From the NCBI GenBank assembly GCA_022266195.1, contig WHVY01000002.1:5161001-5225000 (forward strand): a DNA stretch of 64,000 nt, read 5' to 3'. A program made the translations under genes and the position numbers. Every line of letters starts with the position of its first letter. Positions within the stretch are counted from its first letter, which is position 1. Source of the stretch: Tetranychus cinnabarinus (taxonomy: Eukaryota; Arthropoda; Arachnida; Trombidiformes; Tetranychidae). Positions 45,963 to 58,002 of the stretch are shown here, piece by piece. The notes below the pieces were generated by a model. The model was given only the letters and a program-made list of their open reading frames with translations, searched no databases and was not told the origin of the DNA.

Positions 45963-47899
45963 TTAGCTCACGTTGATGCAAGCTTTAATAGCGTCAATCG
46001 AAAAAAATGTTGAGGTGAAAGTTATGAGATCCTTTTGACCATCTGATCCGCTATCAACAATGCTACCCATTGAACTCCATTTTTTAGTTTTAACATGATA
46101 GCAAAAGAAGGCTTTTGTATACCTGTCAATAATGATAACTTTATCTTCATTAGCTTTGCTAGAAGTTAAAAACAATGAACTGAAGTTCAATTTATCTTTG
46201 ATTTTTTCAAGTCCAATCCTTTCAAACAACTTCCAGTCAAACCACTTTCGGTCAATGTTGAACTGAATGAATTCAAATTCCTTTGTCAGTATGTAAATAT
46301 AGTTATCCAAAATAGTTGCCACGTATGTGTGAGTACGCAAAGTGAGATGAGACTCCATATTTTCAACAGTTGGCGTTGTCCAGTATTTAAATTGGTTTGC
46401 ATAGTTACGAACCAGAATGAATTTATCGTTAGCTTCGAGAAGTGATCCTTCATAGCCGTGATCTGAAATGACCGAATCATTTCCATTTCCCTTCAACCAA
46501 TTGGTAGAGACAATATATTGCTCCTCACTGAAATTTGCAAAGAAAAAATGATTTAAAATAATTATTCAAGAATACAAATAATGCTGATACAATTCGAAAT
46601 TACTTTGCACCTGAATAACTGAAAATGACTCTAATCATTAGAGTCCCATGCAATACAAAGAAATGCAAATGCTGTAAAGTACCCATTTAAAGCAATTTAC
46701 ATTGATTTATAATTTATATAATACTTTCATTACCTAAATCTTAAGCGCTGCCACTTTCTGAGAGGTATCATTGTTAGATGGAGACTGGGAAATACAAATT
46801 GCTTTAACCGGGTACTTTACAGTATAATTGTAGTACAATTGAATTTTATTATATTTTATTAAATTTATATTATGACAATTAAGGAATCGATTACTTGCCT
46901 TTTCTGATCGTCAAAAATGAGTTTATTCATTTTAAGATAATACGATTTAAAATTCTTGAAACTAGTATGCATACGATATCTTTTCTGCTTCCAATCGATT
47001 CGGATCATTTTCCTTCCAGAATCAAAGAATATATCAGAGATATGTTCATCATGGATAGGATGCAAAGGCAAAGATTTATCTGATTGAATTACTTGATTAA
47101 CCAATAGCATAAAACTTTTGTCAAGTACTTTGACTTGCAAATCTGTATCGTCCAATTTTTCAATAGCAATAAAATAGTTCTGTTTAGTTCGATCAATACT
47201 GCAATCACATCCAGTTTCTTCACGAGAACATAATTTCGGCTCAAAGTTAGCAAATTTAACGTATTTATTTTCCTTCATTTGAGCCAAATCTTTATCTTCT
47301 AAATGACACCATCGAATAGAGTTCAACAATTCTTTAAGATATGATTTTCTAGGATCTTTCTTGAATTCCACCCATCTGATGAGTGCATCGAAAACTTGCA
47401 CTTCTGAATAAATCATTAGATTCAAGGCACAAACATATTCAATCGTCTCAATAGGATAATCCAACCAAACAGATGTGTTCACTATTTTAGTGAAATAACG
47501 GCAAATGAAAGCATCAAGTTGACCAGAATCGATCAACTTAGATGTGGAGCTCACTTGAGGTATAACAACAGGCAAATGTTCAATTGAAAAATTACAATGG
47601 AAATGTTTTGAACATTGATCTTTCAAATGATTATCCATCCCAAAATAGTCAGCAATAGTGCACAAATTTATCACACAATCCATCTCGATGAATATGTAAC
47701 CGTGTTCAATCCAATGGAAGATCAATTTCAAGGCTTTTTCATCAAAATCCAATTCAACTTTGTTTTCCTTTGATTCCAAACATTCATGGCTCAACATCTT
47801 TTCAAAATAAGGCACTTTACAAATTAGTTTTTTGCTAATAAGATATTGCGATGATCGATTAACAACTGTAAGTTTATCATCACTTTTTAATGTATCCAT
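45963..47899 (-). CDS. BTB-BACK-kelch-like protein, two exons, GC-AG intron with a MITE (subfamily B)
   Basis: Exon 1 is 47899-46899 and exon 2 is 46527-45963; 521 residues. The 371-bp intron has the donor AAAAG|GCAAGT and the acceptor AATTTCAG|TGAGG, phase 2, as in the gene at 9143. It contains a 151-bp inverted-repeat element (46672-46822) absent from that gene. Start MDTLKSDDKLTVVNRS. The linker is C-x6-C-x-C followed by SIDRTKQ. Exon 2 starts SEEQYIVSTNWLKGNGNDSVISDHGYEGSLLEANDKF. It has a five-residue insertion (RKWFDWKLFERIG) between the first two propeller strands and ends DAIKACINVS. A CCAAT box is 210 bp upstream. Confidence 0.85.
46672..46822. mobile_element. 151-bp intronic MITE
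   Basis: CTGTAAAGTACCC at 46672 and its inverse at 46822 begin a 27-bp terminal inverted repeat with two mismatches. The corresponding introns at 9143 and 42436 have nothing between GAAATGCAA-like and the following AATTGAATTTT-like sequence. The insertion leaves both splice sites intact. Confidence 0.75.
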
Positions 47900-48108
47900 A
47901 TTAAACACACGTATTTAATGTGAAATGTACGAATAACTTAGACGGAACAATTAGATAGACACTGAAGAATTGGTGAAGCTTCAAAAAGCTTAAGCGTCGA
48001 AGAAACTAAGAGACAATTTTAAAGATAAGGTTTGCAAAGGATAAACTAACAAAACTAACTCATCTAATGGGAGCTTAGAGTAGGTTGTTTCCGGAGCCAG
48101 CCATTTGA

Positions 48109-48120
48109 GCCAATCAGTGA
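48109..48120. promoter_or_regulatory. CCAAT box upstream of the 45963-47899 gene
   Basis: GCCAATCAGTGA lies 210 bp upstream of the start, preceded by GGAGCCAGCCATTTGA, nearly as at 11170-11184 upstream of the subfamily B sister. Confidence 0.5.
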
Positions 48121-48492
48121 AAGCTTTCCTTTCACTTCAAAAGACCGGTTTATCGTCTGAATTATTCACATGTTGGAATAACCAAAAGTATTCTACAGGT
48201 TAAACTGACAAGCTTGACTTGTGAGTCAAGCTTGAGTTACAGTAAAAGTATCGGTTTGACCCAATTTCAACCGTTTAGGTTGCATCAATTATGTTAGGTT
48301 CTATTCAATAAACTCTACTGCCCAGTTGATGAAAGATTCAGCATAAAAACAATTTGTAAAGAAATCGCATTTATTCGAGTTTTTACTTTTGCCAATGCCA
48401 AAGCAAATCGACACAAGCAATTAGCAGACTATTTACAGTATTTTTCGTTTGGAAAAGGGCACTTTTTTACATGAAAAAGTCATAATCTTTGC

Positions 48493-48722
48493 ACAGATTT
48501 AAGCTTCGTCAAATTCAAGCTTTTTAATTCCTTCGTTTTCAAAAATTGAATCGCGATTGAAAAAGTCCATAGCTTCAATTCCTTAAGATACCCGATGGGC
48601 AGTTTGTGAACTTAAGCTTAGTCTCGGGGAAAACAGTCTCTGTCCAATTTCAGCTATCGACTTTTTCAATCTAAAAAAGGACTTTTTGTTTTGAAAACGA
48701 ATTTGAAGAAGCTTAAATCTGT
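48493..48722. repeat. 230-bp foldback
   Basis: ACAGATTTAAGCTTC at 48493 is inverted at 48722 (24-bp arms, one mismatch). A second inner pair based on ATTGAAAAAGTC is at about 48556-48577 and 48650-48672. It has no coding capacity; it may be a small MITE. Confidence 0.55.
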
Positions 48723-48932
48723 ATAATCAAGACAATGCCTTTAAGCTTCGCATGTTAATCATTAGCACGAAGACGTAACGTAAATTTTGCAAAAAACTCA
48801 CAGATTATCAGAATAATTTAGATAAGCCGATTAAGGTCGTAATTTTTCGCAGTCACTCGTATATATAGTGATATAGTCACTCGTCAGTAATCTAAATATT
48901 CCGAGGCCTTATTTTGTTTTGGACAACCTAAT

Positions 48933-49120
48933 ATTTTAATTGTAATATTGAAACAACAGGCATTTTCCGTGGATTGATCGATAAAAAAAACTCGATCAGC
49001 ATGAAGTTGAATTGAAGTTGAAAACAAGCTTTCGTATTTAAATTCATATCCTTCATCCAATTTTGGAAGCTCAATCTTCTTGAAATGTTTTTGTCGAACA
49101 TTGAACTTCAATTTTATTAT
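48933..49120 (-). pseudogene. solo propeller fragment (subfamily E)
   Basis: The minus strand reads KLKFNVRQKHFKKIELPKL, then DEGYEFKYESLF, RVFFIDQSTENACCFNI. It matches the centre of exon 2 of the gene at 27553. Both the SLLEA start and the LTPAFLPLDII tail are missing, and no exon 1 adjoins it. Confidence 0.8.
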
Positions 49121-49260
49121 CTGAATGAGCAAAATTTCTTAATTTGTAAGAAAAAGAAAGTTTAAATGACTTTTGGTTGAAAAGTCTAATTAGGACATTG
49201 TACTCAGTATATGGGTATTTATGATAGCGAAACAACCAATTTTTGAATCAAGTTTATAGC

Positions 49261-50977
49261 TTAAGCAAGTTCTGTTGCATTCATTGATAAAAAAGCTGAA
49301 GTGAAAGTAAATAGCTTTTTGGAATCCTCAGGAGAATAGCAATTAATCAGACGTCCCATTGAGCTCCATTCTCGAGTTTTGACATTGAAACAAATGAAAT
49401 CCTTGGTGAATTTATCAACCAAAATAACTCGATCATTATTAGCCTGACTTGAAGTTAGAATCAGATTTTTGAATTCCCACTTCTTATTCAATTTATAACG
49501 ATAAGTTTCCCTGAGTTCATCCATTTGATTATAAACTGCTAACTTGATGAACGTCAGATCAGACAACAGCACATAAATATAATTGTCTAAAACAGTCACA
49601 AGAAAAAGATGTTCCTCAAATTTTTCAAAACTTTCTGGGTTCGGTCGTAAAAACCAACGAAGATATCCTTCTTTGATGCTAATCAAACTAAACTTTTGAT
49701 TATCGTCGAAAAATGAGCAACTGTTCCCAGTTTTTGAAAGCCTTATGTAGTGCTCAGGATACCTAAAATTAACAAAAAAATAAGATGAATTAGTTTATTA
49801 AATAAAGCGATGAAATCATAAATCATAAAACATGAGTATTGATAATTCCCATGTTTTAGTGTAAAAATATAATTTAAGGTACAGCTATTGAGGCTGAAAT
49901 CTTTTCATTTCTAATGCAAAATTATAATGTGAGCTATTACTTCATTACTTACTCTTTAGATTTTTGAATGATACATGTATCAAATATTTCATTATAATAA
50001 TCCGAGGGATCAAACAACCGATACTTATTTTGAATCCAGTCTATTCGAATTATTTGTCTTCCGGAATTGAAAAGAACATCTGAAATATGTTCATCATGAA
50101 GAAGGCGTGAAGTAATTGAGTCATCTAATTTGATGACTCTATTGACCAATTGAAGGAAATCATGGCCAAGAACTTTGATTCGCAAATCTGTACCATCCAG
50201 TTCTTCAATCATGAAGAAATAGTTTTGCTTGGTTCGGTTGAAGGTACAATCACAATTAACCTTTCGAGGAGAACAAAATATTGGCTCAAATCCTGAAGAT
50301 TTGAAATTTTCAATTTGTTTTATTCTAAATAAATCTTGCTCGTTTAAATGGCATCATCGGACTAACTTTAATAATCTTTCAAAGTAACACTTTCTAGAAT
50401 CAACCGCGTTACGGATCCAATCATCGATTGCATCGAAAACTTGATATTCTGAATAAATCATCAGGTCCAGAGCACAGATATATTCAATTGTTTCAATAGG
50501 AAATTCCAACCAAAAAATTTTCCTATCCCAGTATCCGTTACCCTTATCAATGTATAGGTTTGTTATCTTCAAGAAATGGCGACAGATGAAAGCATTAAGT
50601 TCACCAGAGTTGATACATTTAGATGTTGTAGTCACTTGAGGTATTATAACAGGCAGATGTTCAATGGTAAACTTATCATGGAAGTATTTTAAACACTCAT
50701 CCGAGACCCACTCCATTCCTAAATAATCCGTCATGGTACACAGATTTATTACGTTATCCATCTTGATAAATGAATAGTCGCAATCTAGCCCATCCAGAAT
50801 TATTTTGAAAGTCTTTTCATCGAGATCCAGTATAACTTTGTTTTCTTTTGATTCCAACACATCATGGCTCAACATACTTTCAAAATAAGGTATTTTACGA
50901 ATCAGTTTTTTACTAATACGATGTTCTGTGGATCGATTAATTATTGTAAGTTGGTCATCAGCTTCTAATGAAACCAT
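49261..50977 (-). pseudogene. BTB-BACK-kelch-like copy with a single nonsense codon
   Basis: Exon 1 is 50977-49953 and exon 2 is 49762-49261, with a 190-bp intron: donor AAAGA|GTAAGT, acceptor AATTTTAG|GTATC, phase 2. The only defect I see is TGA at 50356-50354 in LVR-stop-CHLNEQDL, where all relatives have Trp (TGG). The frame is otherwise open for 508 residues. Start MVSLEADDQL (Val for Asp). A 12-residue insertion in BACK (DKGNGYWDRKIF region) is unique. The linker is CSPRKVNCDCTFNRTKQ. Exon 2 lacks the SLLEA motif (NSCSFFDDNQKFSLI instead). It may be a very young pseudogene, a polymorphic allele or a sequencing error. Confidence 0.82.
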
Positions 50978-52140
50978 TTTTACACACAATGTAGATTCCA
51001 AAAGATGTTTAAAATAACTGCCGCAAAGTGAAAGTCAGTTGATCACTAAAGAGTAAGTTTATCAGATGATTTGTTTGGTGAAGCAACAAATAGTAACTTT
51101 ATAATTGGTCCGGGATAAAAGACAAAAAAGAGCAAAAACTGGGCAAAAAGGCAAAAGAGGGCAAAAGATGGCTAAACTCTCGTAATAAAGCGTCTTAGGT
51201 AGTCTAACATAAAAAATATTTAGAGTTTGATGAAAAAGTGATTTATATTTGATTACAATAACAACTGATTTTATTGAATATTTGCTATAAACCTAACCAA
51301 AAGTCGTGGGTAAAATGTAAGATATTGTAAGAGGTGATAAAAATGACACATAATTCAAAACTTTTAGAGTTGGACAGTTAGACTAGACATAGAGACGCCA
51401 TTTATGGCTCTTAACCGACAAATATTTGTCTTCTTGATACATGTAATGTCTTGTGAAGATTGCATTTACAAAATTGATCAACTCAAAAAATTTGATTTGA
51501 CATCTGACCTAACCTTGTATCTGTTATGAGTAAAAATAGTTAAATCTTATTGCTAGGGACTTTTAGATTTATTTCAGTTTTCAATATTTAAGAACATCAA
51601 TTTTAAATGCAAATTTCTCCATTTTTAGGTCCTATTTTTTCCAACCCACACCATTCCTCACTGTCCATCATTACTACCTTTTGAATGGTTTAATGCGAAT
51701 TTCGGACTGGACAAGTTGAATTAGAATTTTCCACTAGATAGAACGTAAGTTTCTTTGTTTTTATTACTGTTTAATCGGTCTTTTTCTATACTTTTATCCA
51801 GTTTAACTGCGTCTTCCTATGATCCTAATAATAAATCATGGCTTTGCACTTTTCAAGACTAAGAATTGTCAACGATAAGATGGACTAATCATCAATCAAT
51901 TACGGAATTTAAGTGTAGCTTAATTGATTGACTTAGCTTTAAATTGCCAGAACTATTTATATTCATTATGGACAAAGCATTCTAAAAGAAATAAATGAGA
52001 AATTTTACACGGAATCAAAGATTTTACATACAATGTAGATACAATCAAAATGACACTTTATTAACATCTTTTTAGTGCTCAACATGTTTATCAATACAAT
52101 TCAGGCAGTTTAGTGCGCAAAAGATGTGGTATCAATGTTA
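50978..52140. other. intergenic stretch with repeat R3 copy 2
   Basis: 51114-51170 is a purine-rich imperfect run of GGCAAAA-like units. 51330-52010 is R3 copy 2, with the BTB fossil at 51795-51850. The last part is the 3' flank of the next gene. Confidence 0.55.
51330..52010. repeat. dispersed repeat R3, copy 2
   Basis: Shorter than copy 1 at 38040-38950 by internal deletions. It retains AGTTAGACTAGACA, TATCTGTTATGAGTAAAAAT and the fossil segment AATAATAAATCATGGCTT. Confidence 0.7.
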
Positions 52141-53906
52141 TCAATTCATCGAATCAAGTTTACGTTTTAAACAAGGTCTGATAGTGTCTATCGATAAAAG
52201 AGCTGATGTGAATGTTACCAACTTAATGGGCTCCTTTTGTCCATCAGTTTTGTTATAATCATAATTAATCAGAAGACCGATTAGATCCCATTCTTCAGAA
52301 ACAATATCGTAACGAAAGACATTTCTCGTGGACTTATCAACCAAAAAAATTGCATTTTCAACTTGGCTCGAAGTTAGAAATGTATCATCGAGCTTCAATT
52401 GTTCTTTGTGAACTAATTGTGCTAATTTTGTAAGTTCAATAAATCCAAACTTTTTTTCTTGGTCAATATTGAATGTCATGAAATCAAAATTTTTAGTTAT
52501 TATGTAAATATTTTTGTCCAAAATAGTCGAAATGAAACTGTGTTCATAGTCAAAAAGTTTAGACTCAATGTTACCAGCTCCAGGCTCCGAACAATAAGCA
52601 ACACATCCATCGTATATGTGAAGCAAAACAAACTTTCCATTAGCTTCGAGAAGTGAACTTCCGTAAATGGTTGAAAAACTGCTGTGACTCTGTGTACCTT
52701 GGTACTTTGCTCTAAAGGGATAAGAAAAAAGGATAAGAAAGGATGAAATTAATGTACTTTTCTTCTCTTTTAAAACTGTAACGTGATTATTCAGTTGACA
52801 AATTCGAATTCGATAATTATCCTGTTTTTATGAAAACGGATGGCAGATCGTATGATAATGGAAATTTTAAACAATAAAAAAATAGTGTGAGTATCTTACC
52901 TAGTGTATCTCATCATAGAGCATCTATCAATTTCAAAATAATGAAATACATATGCTTTATAATCAAGCAAACGATATTTATTCTGCTTCCAGTCAACTCG
53001 AATCATTTTCCTTCCAGAATCAAAGGAAATATCAGAAACATGTTCATCATGGAGAGCAAACATAGGCATTGAAGAGTGCAATTGAATAACCTGATTAATC
53101 AATGGCAGAAAATTACTGTCAAGTACTTTGATTCGTAAATCTGTACCCTCTAACTCTTCAATAATAATAAAATACCCTTTTATAGTTCGATTGGAGGAAC
53201 AAACACAATTAACTCTTCTACGAGAGCAGAAAGGTGGTACAAAGCCTTCAGATTTGATGAGCTCATTTCTCTTTACTTTAGTTAAATGTTTGGATTCCAT
53301 ATGACACCATCGGACTGAATTTAGCAATGATTTAAGATGTGACTTTCTAGACTTAAGATTCCATGGGATTTCTGCTACCCAAACCATGATTGCCTCGAAA
53401 ACTTGAAATTCTGAATAAATCATCAAGTCCAGCTTACAAATGTAATCAATTGTTTCGAATGAAAAATCCAACCAAGAAGGTAAGTCGACGATTTGCATAA
53501 AAAGGCGACAGATGAAAGCATTAAAAACACGCGAATCGATCAATTTAGAAGTCAAAATCACTTGAGGAGTAATGGTATGTAGACATCCAATTGTAAATGT
53601 TTTACGGTAATATTTGACACAATCCTTGATCAAATCATCGTTCATCCCAAAATAACCAGCCATGTTGCACAGAGCCATTACGTTATCCTTCTTGATGAGC
53701 ATATGACCCATTTCAATCCAATCGAGAATAATTTTAAAAGCCTTATCATCAAAATCCAGTTCAATTTTGTTTTCTTCTGATTCCAATGAATCATGACTCA
53801 AAATCTTTTCAAAATAAGGTATTTTACGAACTAGTTTTTTACTAATACGATGTTCCGTGGATCGATTAACTATGGTAAGTAGGTCATCAGTCTCTAAAGA
53901 ATCCAT
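52141..53906 (-). CDS. BTB-BACK-kelch-like protein, two exons (subfamily C)
   Basis: Exon 1 is 53906-52900 and exon 2 is 52711-52141, with a 188-bp intron: donor ACTAG|GTAAGA, acceptor ATCCCTTTAG|AGC, phase 2; 525 residues. I use MDSLETDDLLTIVNRS; 18 upstream in-frame codons lack family similarity. BACK is diverged at its start (TIGCLHTITPQVILTSKLID) and has a three-residue insertion (WVAEIPWNLKSRKSHLK). The linker is CSRRRVNCVCSSNRTIK, losing the TKQ. Exon 2 has ARAKYQ-like entry (AKYQGTQSHSSFSTIYGSS), a six-residue insertion near LAQLVHKEQLKLDD, and the DTIRPCLKRKLDSMN tail. Confidence 0.85.
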
Positions 53907-54279
53907 ATTGAAAAACTTTAAATTAAAACAAGGTTCAGTTTTTGAAATAGATAACCACAAAATTTGTCAGTCACTAGAGTAAAATTCAATTTAACTGAAA
54001 TTTTCAGAAAGAGACTGAATCACAAGCTCAAATAATGTTGACGCCCAGCCATTTGAGCCAATCAATGTTAGATACCGAAGCTAGCCAATTGAGCCAGCCA
54101 GCCATTTCTTCACGTGCTTGAAGCCAGTTAAAAGTAAATAGCTTGAGCCGGCTCAAGCCAGTCAAATTCAAATTTAGCTGAGTCGGCTAGCTAACTTGCG
54201 GTCGTCTTTTTCACTTGGAAATAGTTATTTTTTCTCTCAAATTCTGTTTTTACTTGTAATTTGCACTGACGCCAATTTG
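53907..54279. repeat. AGCC-rich intergenic stretch
   Basis: 54040-54195 repeats GAGCCAGCC and AAGCCAGT-like motifs as at 17930-18190. GCCAATCAATGT (54057-54068) is the CCAAT box 150 bp upstream of the gene starting at 53906. Confidence 0.45.
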
Positions 54280-55119
54280 AATGAGAGAGGTGTCCAATAG
54301 CCATAGTATTGTTTAATTTGACGACTTGCTCAATCAATGGATAAAAATTATTGTCAGATATTATGATTCGCAAACTTGTGGCATTCAATTCGTAAATCTC
54401 AATGAAATGCTCTTGCTTGGTTCGGTTGCAATTAAGATCACAATCCCGTTTTCTGAAAAGCATAATTTGGAAGGTTGATAATTTAGAGATTGACCCTGCT
54501 CCTTCATTCTAGGTAAATCTTTATTTTCCAAATGGCACCACCGAATCAACTTTAGCAATATTTCAAGATAACACTTTCTAGAATCCACCTTTGCTTTGAT
54601 CCATTTCATGATTGCATCAAATACTTGGTATTCTGAGTGAATCATCAGGTCCAAAGAAAACACATACATGTATTCAATTGTTTCAACAGGATAATCCAAC
54701 CAAATAGTTGTGTTTACTATCTTCAAGAAATAGTGACAGATGAAAGCCTTGAGATCACTCGAGGTTATCAATTTAGATACTGGAGTCACTTGAGGTATAA
54801 CAACAGGAAGATGTTCAATTGTAAAATTATCATTGAAATAGTTGATACAATCTTGTATCAAATGATCTTTTATCCCGAAATAGTCCAGCATGTTGCACAG
54901 ATCTATTACATAATCCATCTCGATGAATACATTACCCAGTTCAAGCCAATCGAGGAACGATTTTGAAGCCTTTGAATCAAAATCCAATACAACTTTACTT
55001 TCCTTTGATTCCAATGAATCATGGCTCAACATCTTTTCAAAATAAGGCACTTTACGAATTTTATGTACCATCGTTCGATTAACTATCGAAAGCTGACCAT
55101 CAGTCTCTAGTAAATCCAT
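54280..55119 (-). pseudogene. frameshifted BTB-BACK copy lacking exon 2
   Basis: Start MDLLETDGQLSIVNRT at 55119. ISKKL is deleted between VHK and IRKVPYFEKML. BTB and BACK are otherwise complete to LIRWCHLENKDL, with a two-residue insertion in YMYVFSLDLMIHSEYQVF. A frameshift follows KLCFSENG: the frame continues in another phase as DCDLNCNRTKQEHFIEIYEL at 54463-54290. Homology stops at VVKLNNTMAIGHL, before the SGRKMIRIDW block. The donor, intron and exon 2 are absent, and AGCC-rich repeat sequence lies at the break. Confidence 0.85.
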
Positions 55120-56251
55120 ATTGTACACAAAATTGAACTGAAGACGAAACGTCAAATTTTCTTGAGATACAACTTTGAAGGGTTAGTTTTCACGGGTTAA
55201 ACAGCAAACTTACAATTGATAAACACTTGTTAGAGAAGGTCAGATTTTAAATCTGTTTGAAATAGCACACAAATTGTTGGATTAGAAAATGTTAGTTTGA
55301 ATAAATTCTGAGATAAGGCCATTCTTTCTGACATCCTCCTTATTATGCTTCAACCTCTAATTGAATTTAAACATGTAATAAGATAGTGATTATCGTAGCA
55401 ATTTGATTCCCTGGAATGTGTAACAGAACAATACATGTAATTTGATAAATGATATCTCTGCAAACTAATTGTTCCCCAATTAAAAGCGGTTGAGATCGTT
55501 AAAAATTGACAATTGGTTTTCAACCCCAGAAAAATATCACTAGTACATCTGATGCAGCTATGTTACATTAATTTGTTAGGATAATTAAATTGACATAACC
55601 AATTTGTGAGAAGCCTATCCTAGAAGAATCTTGTAATTTGATTTCCATTGTTGATTGGCTTTAAGCAATACAAATGTAATTGAATCCTTTTATTTGCAAA
55701 GGATTGTAAACAGAGAAATTGTTAAATGTAAACAGCGTGATGAAGGGTTAACACGGTACACGATGAGGGCGATACACGGTGAGAAAACAAGCGATAATTG
55801 TTTCTTTGATTAAAAATGGCTTTGGATGTTGAAGATTGATAATTGGTTTTAAAACTAACAGTAAATCTGATACTTTACAGTATTTCCCCGAGTTTTTTTA
55901 CACTCCATCTAGGTCAACTTCAAGGGTAACCACGAATTTTTCGATTAAAATAGTGGGGAGATGAGGCTACAAAGGGGTACATCAAGTTGTTTAACTGTTT
56001 AGTTTTCTATTGTAGTTCACCTAGATATTTCAGAGAAGCTTATCCTAGAAAAACTTGTGATTTTATTTTCATTCTTAATTGGCTTTTATGTACTTTTAAT
56101 TGTTGAATAATTTCATCTACAAGCTGCAAGTACCTGCTGATTGTATATCGAAACAATAAAAGAAATGCTTGGATCAAATTTGGTAAAGATAACAAGTTAA
56201 CAATCATATCAACTCAGACAACTCAGTCAATGAATAATTTTGTCAATGGCA
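55120..56251. repeat. 1.1-kb gap made largely of repeat R1
   Basis: 55365-55790 is R1 copy 2 and 55795-56095 a partial tandem third copy (AGCTTATCCTAGAA and ATTTTCATTNTTAATTGGCTTT recur). The two are adjacent, unlike the lone copy at 1015-1375. No coding signal is seen. Confidence 0.6.
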
Positions 56252-58002
56252 TTATTTTATTGCGTTGAGATCACGTTCCAAGCAAAGGTTGATTGAGCCC
56301 GTTGATACAAATCCAAAAGTAAAAGTTTTAAGAGTTTTATATTCCTCTCGACCATCCACAGATTTACTTTCACAATCAATGATTCGACCGATTGATTTCC
56401 ATTCTCGAGTGCTGACATTGAAACAGACAACATCTCTGGTGGTCTTATCAACAAAAATAACTCTATCATCATTAACTTGCTTGGATGTTAGGAAACAATT
56501 ACTAAAATTCAACTTATTTTGGAGTCTTTTAAATTCAATTCTTTCACACTCGAGCTCACGGTCAATATTAAACTGAAAGAATGCACCAGAGTCCGTCAGC
56601 ATGTAAATATTGTTATCCAAGACAGTTGCCAGGTATGTGTGTCCGGTGGAATCTAAGTTATCAATATCTGCTATAGTTGGAGACTCCCAACATCTAAACA
56701 TGCCAGATTCATTGCGAACAAGAATGAACTTTATGCATGCTTCGAGAAGTGAAAGTTCATACCATTTGTGCCTGATTGGATCCCATTTTTCAAAGGCCAC
56801 AAGATAAGATTTCCCACTAAAAGAACAAAAAACTAACACCATAAGTACTCTTCATTAACTGAAATAACTTGGTGCGAGGCGTGGACCTTCTTAATGACAA
56901 TATTCATCAATACATATGTTTATGAATTTATTTTATGTCCAAATAATAGCATGCACCGCAGAAGTAACTGAATGATAATAGATTAAATGCAAATAGATTA
57001 ATCTAGGGAAAAGATTGCTTACCATTTAGAGCTTTTATAAATACAATTATGAACTTTTTGATAATGCGATTTATAATCCATATAACGGTATTTATTGTGC
57101 TTCCAATCGATACGAATCATTTTCCTTCCAGAATCAAAGAATATATCAGAGATATGTTCATCATGGAGAAGGTGCAAAGGCAATGATTTATCTGATTTAA
57201 TCACTTGCTTAATCAACGGGAAAAAATTACCGTCAAGTACTTTGGCTCGCAAATTTTGGTCACTCAATTCTTCAATAACGACAAAACAACCTTGTTTAGT
57301 TCGGTCGATACTACAATTACGATTAAGTTGTAGCTCTAACAATTGTAAGTTTGAATCTTTAACGAATCTATTTTCCTTTACTTTGATCAAATCTTTATCT
57401 TCCATAAAGCACCATCGAATAGACTTCAGCAATTCTTCAAGATATGAATTTCTAGAATCAGCTTTGAAAGTCAACCATCTCATGATCGCATCGAATACTT
57501 GGTATTCTGAGTGAACCATAAGATCCAAAACACAAATAAATCTAATTGTTTCAATCGGATAACGCAGCCAAACAGGAGTCTCCACGATTTTCAAAAAATA
57601 ACGACAGATGAAGGCATTGAGAGCACCGGAATTTACCAACTTGGATGTTGAAGTCACTTGAGGTATAATAACGGGTAGATGCTCAATTGAAAAATTTTCA
57701 TGAAAATATGAGACGAAATTATTCATCAAACGATCACTTATCCCGAAATAGTCAGCCATGATACTCATATTTATCACACAATCCATCTCGATTAAGATAA
57801 ATCCGAGTTTAATCCAATCGAGGATTGATTTCAGAGCCTTTTCATCGAAATCCAGTTCAACTTTGTTTTCCTTTGATTCCAAGTATTCATGGCTCAACAT
57901 CCTTTCAAAATAAGGTATTCTACGAATCAGTTTTTTACTTATACGATGTTCCATGGATCGATTAATTATTATAAGTTGGTCATCAGTCTCTAGAGAGTTC
58001 AT
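56252..58002 (-). CDS. BTB-BACK-kelch-like protein, two exons (subfamily A, distant member)
   Basis: Exon 1 is 58002-57023 and exon 2 is 56816-56252, with a 206-bp intron: donor AAATG|GTAAGC, acceptor GTTCTTTTAG|TGGG, phase 2; 514 residues. Start MNSLETDDQLIIINRS (Asn for Asp). The Cys-rich linker is reduced: LELQLNRNCSIDRTKQ keeps one Cys. SGRKMIRIDWKHNKYR is intact. Exon 2 opens GKSYLVAFEKWDPIRHKWYELSLLEACIKF and ends SINLCLERDLNAIK, with AATAAA within the last codons. It groups with genes 50 kb away at 2.2-8.2 kb and not with its neighbours. Confidence 0.85.

Larger units (their letters stand above)
47900..48932. other. intergenic stretch with a foldback
   Basis: 47900-48300 resembles 10895-11330. 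A CCAAT box is at 48109-48120. A foldback is at 48493-48722. Confidence 0.5.

Noticed and set aside
51114..51170. GGCAAAA-like run as a CRISPR-type or satellite array
   Set aside because: Units are irregular and there are only a few; no spacers or constant repeat length.
53907..53960. Upstream Met extension of the 52141 gene (18 residues)
   Set aside because: All relatives start at MDxL; the extra residues show no conservation. The shorter extensions at 5811, 10903, 33620, 47908 and 58029 were rejected for the same reason.
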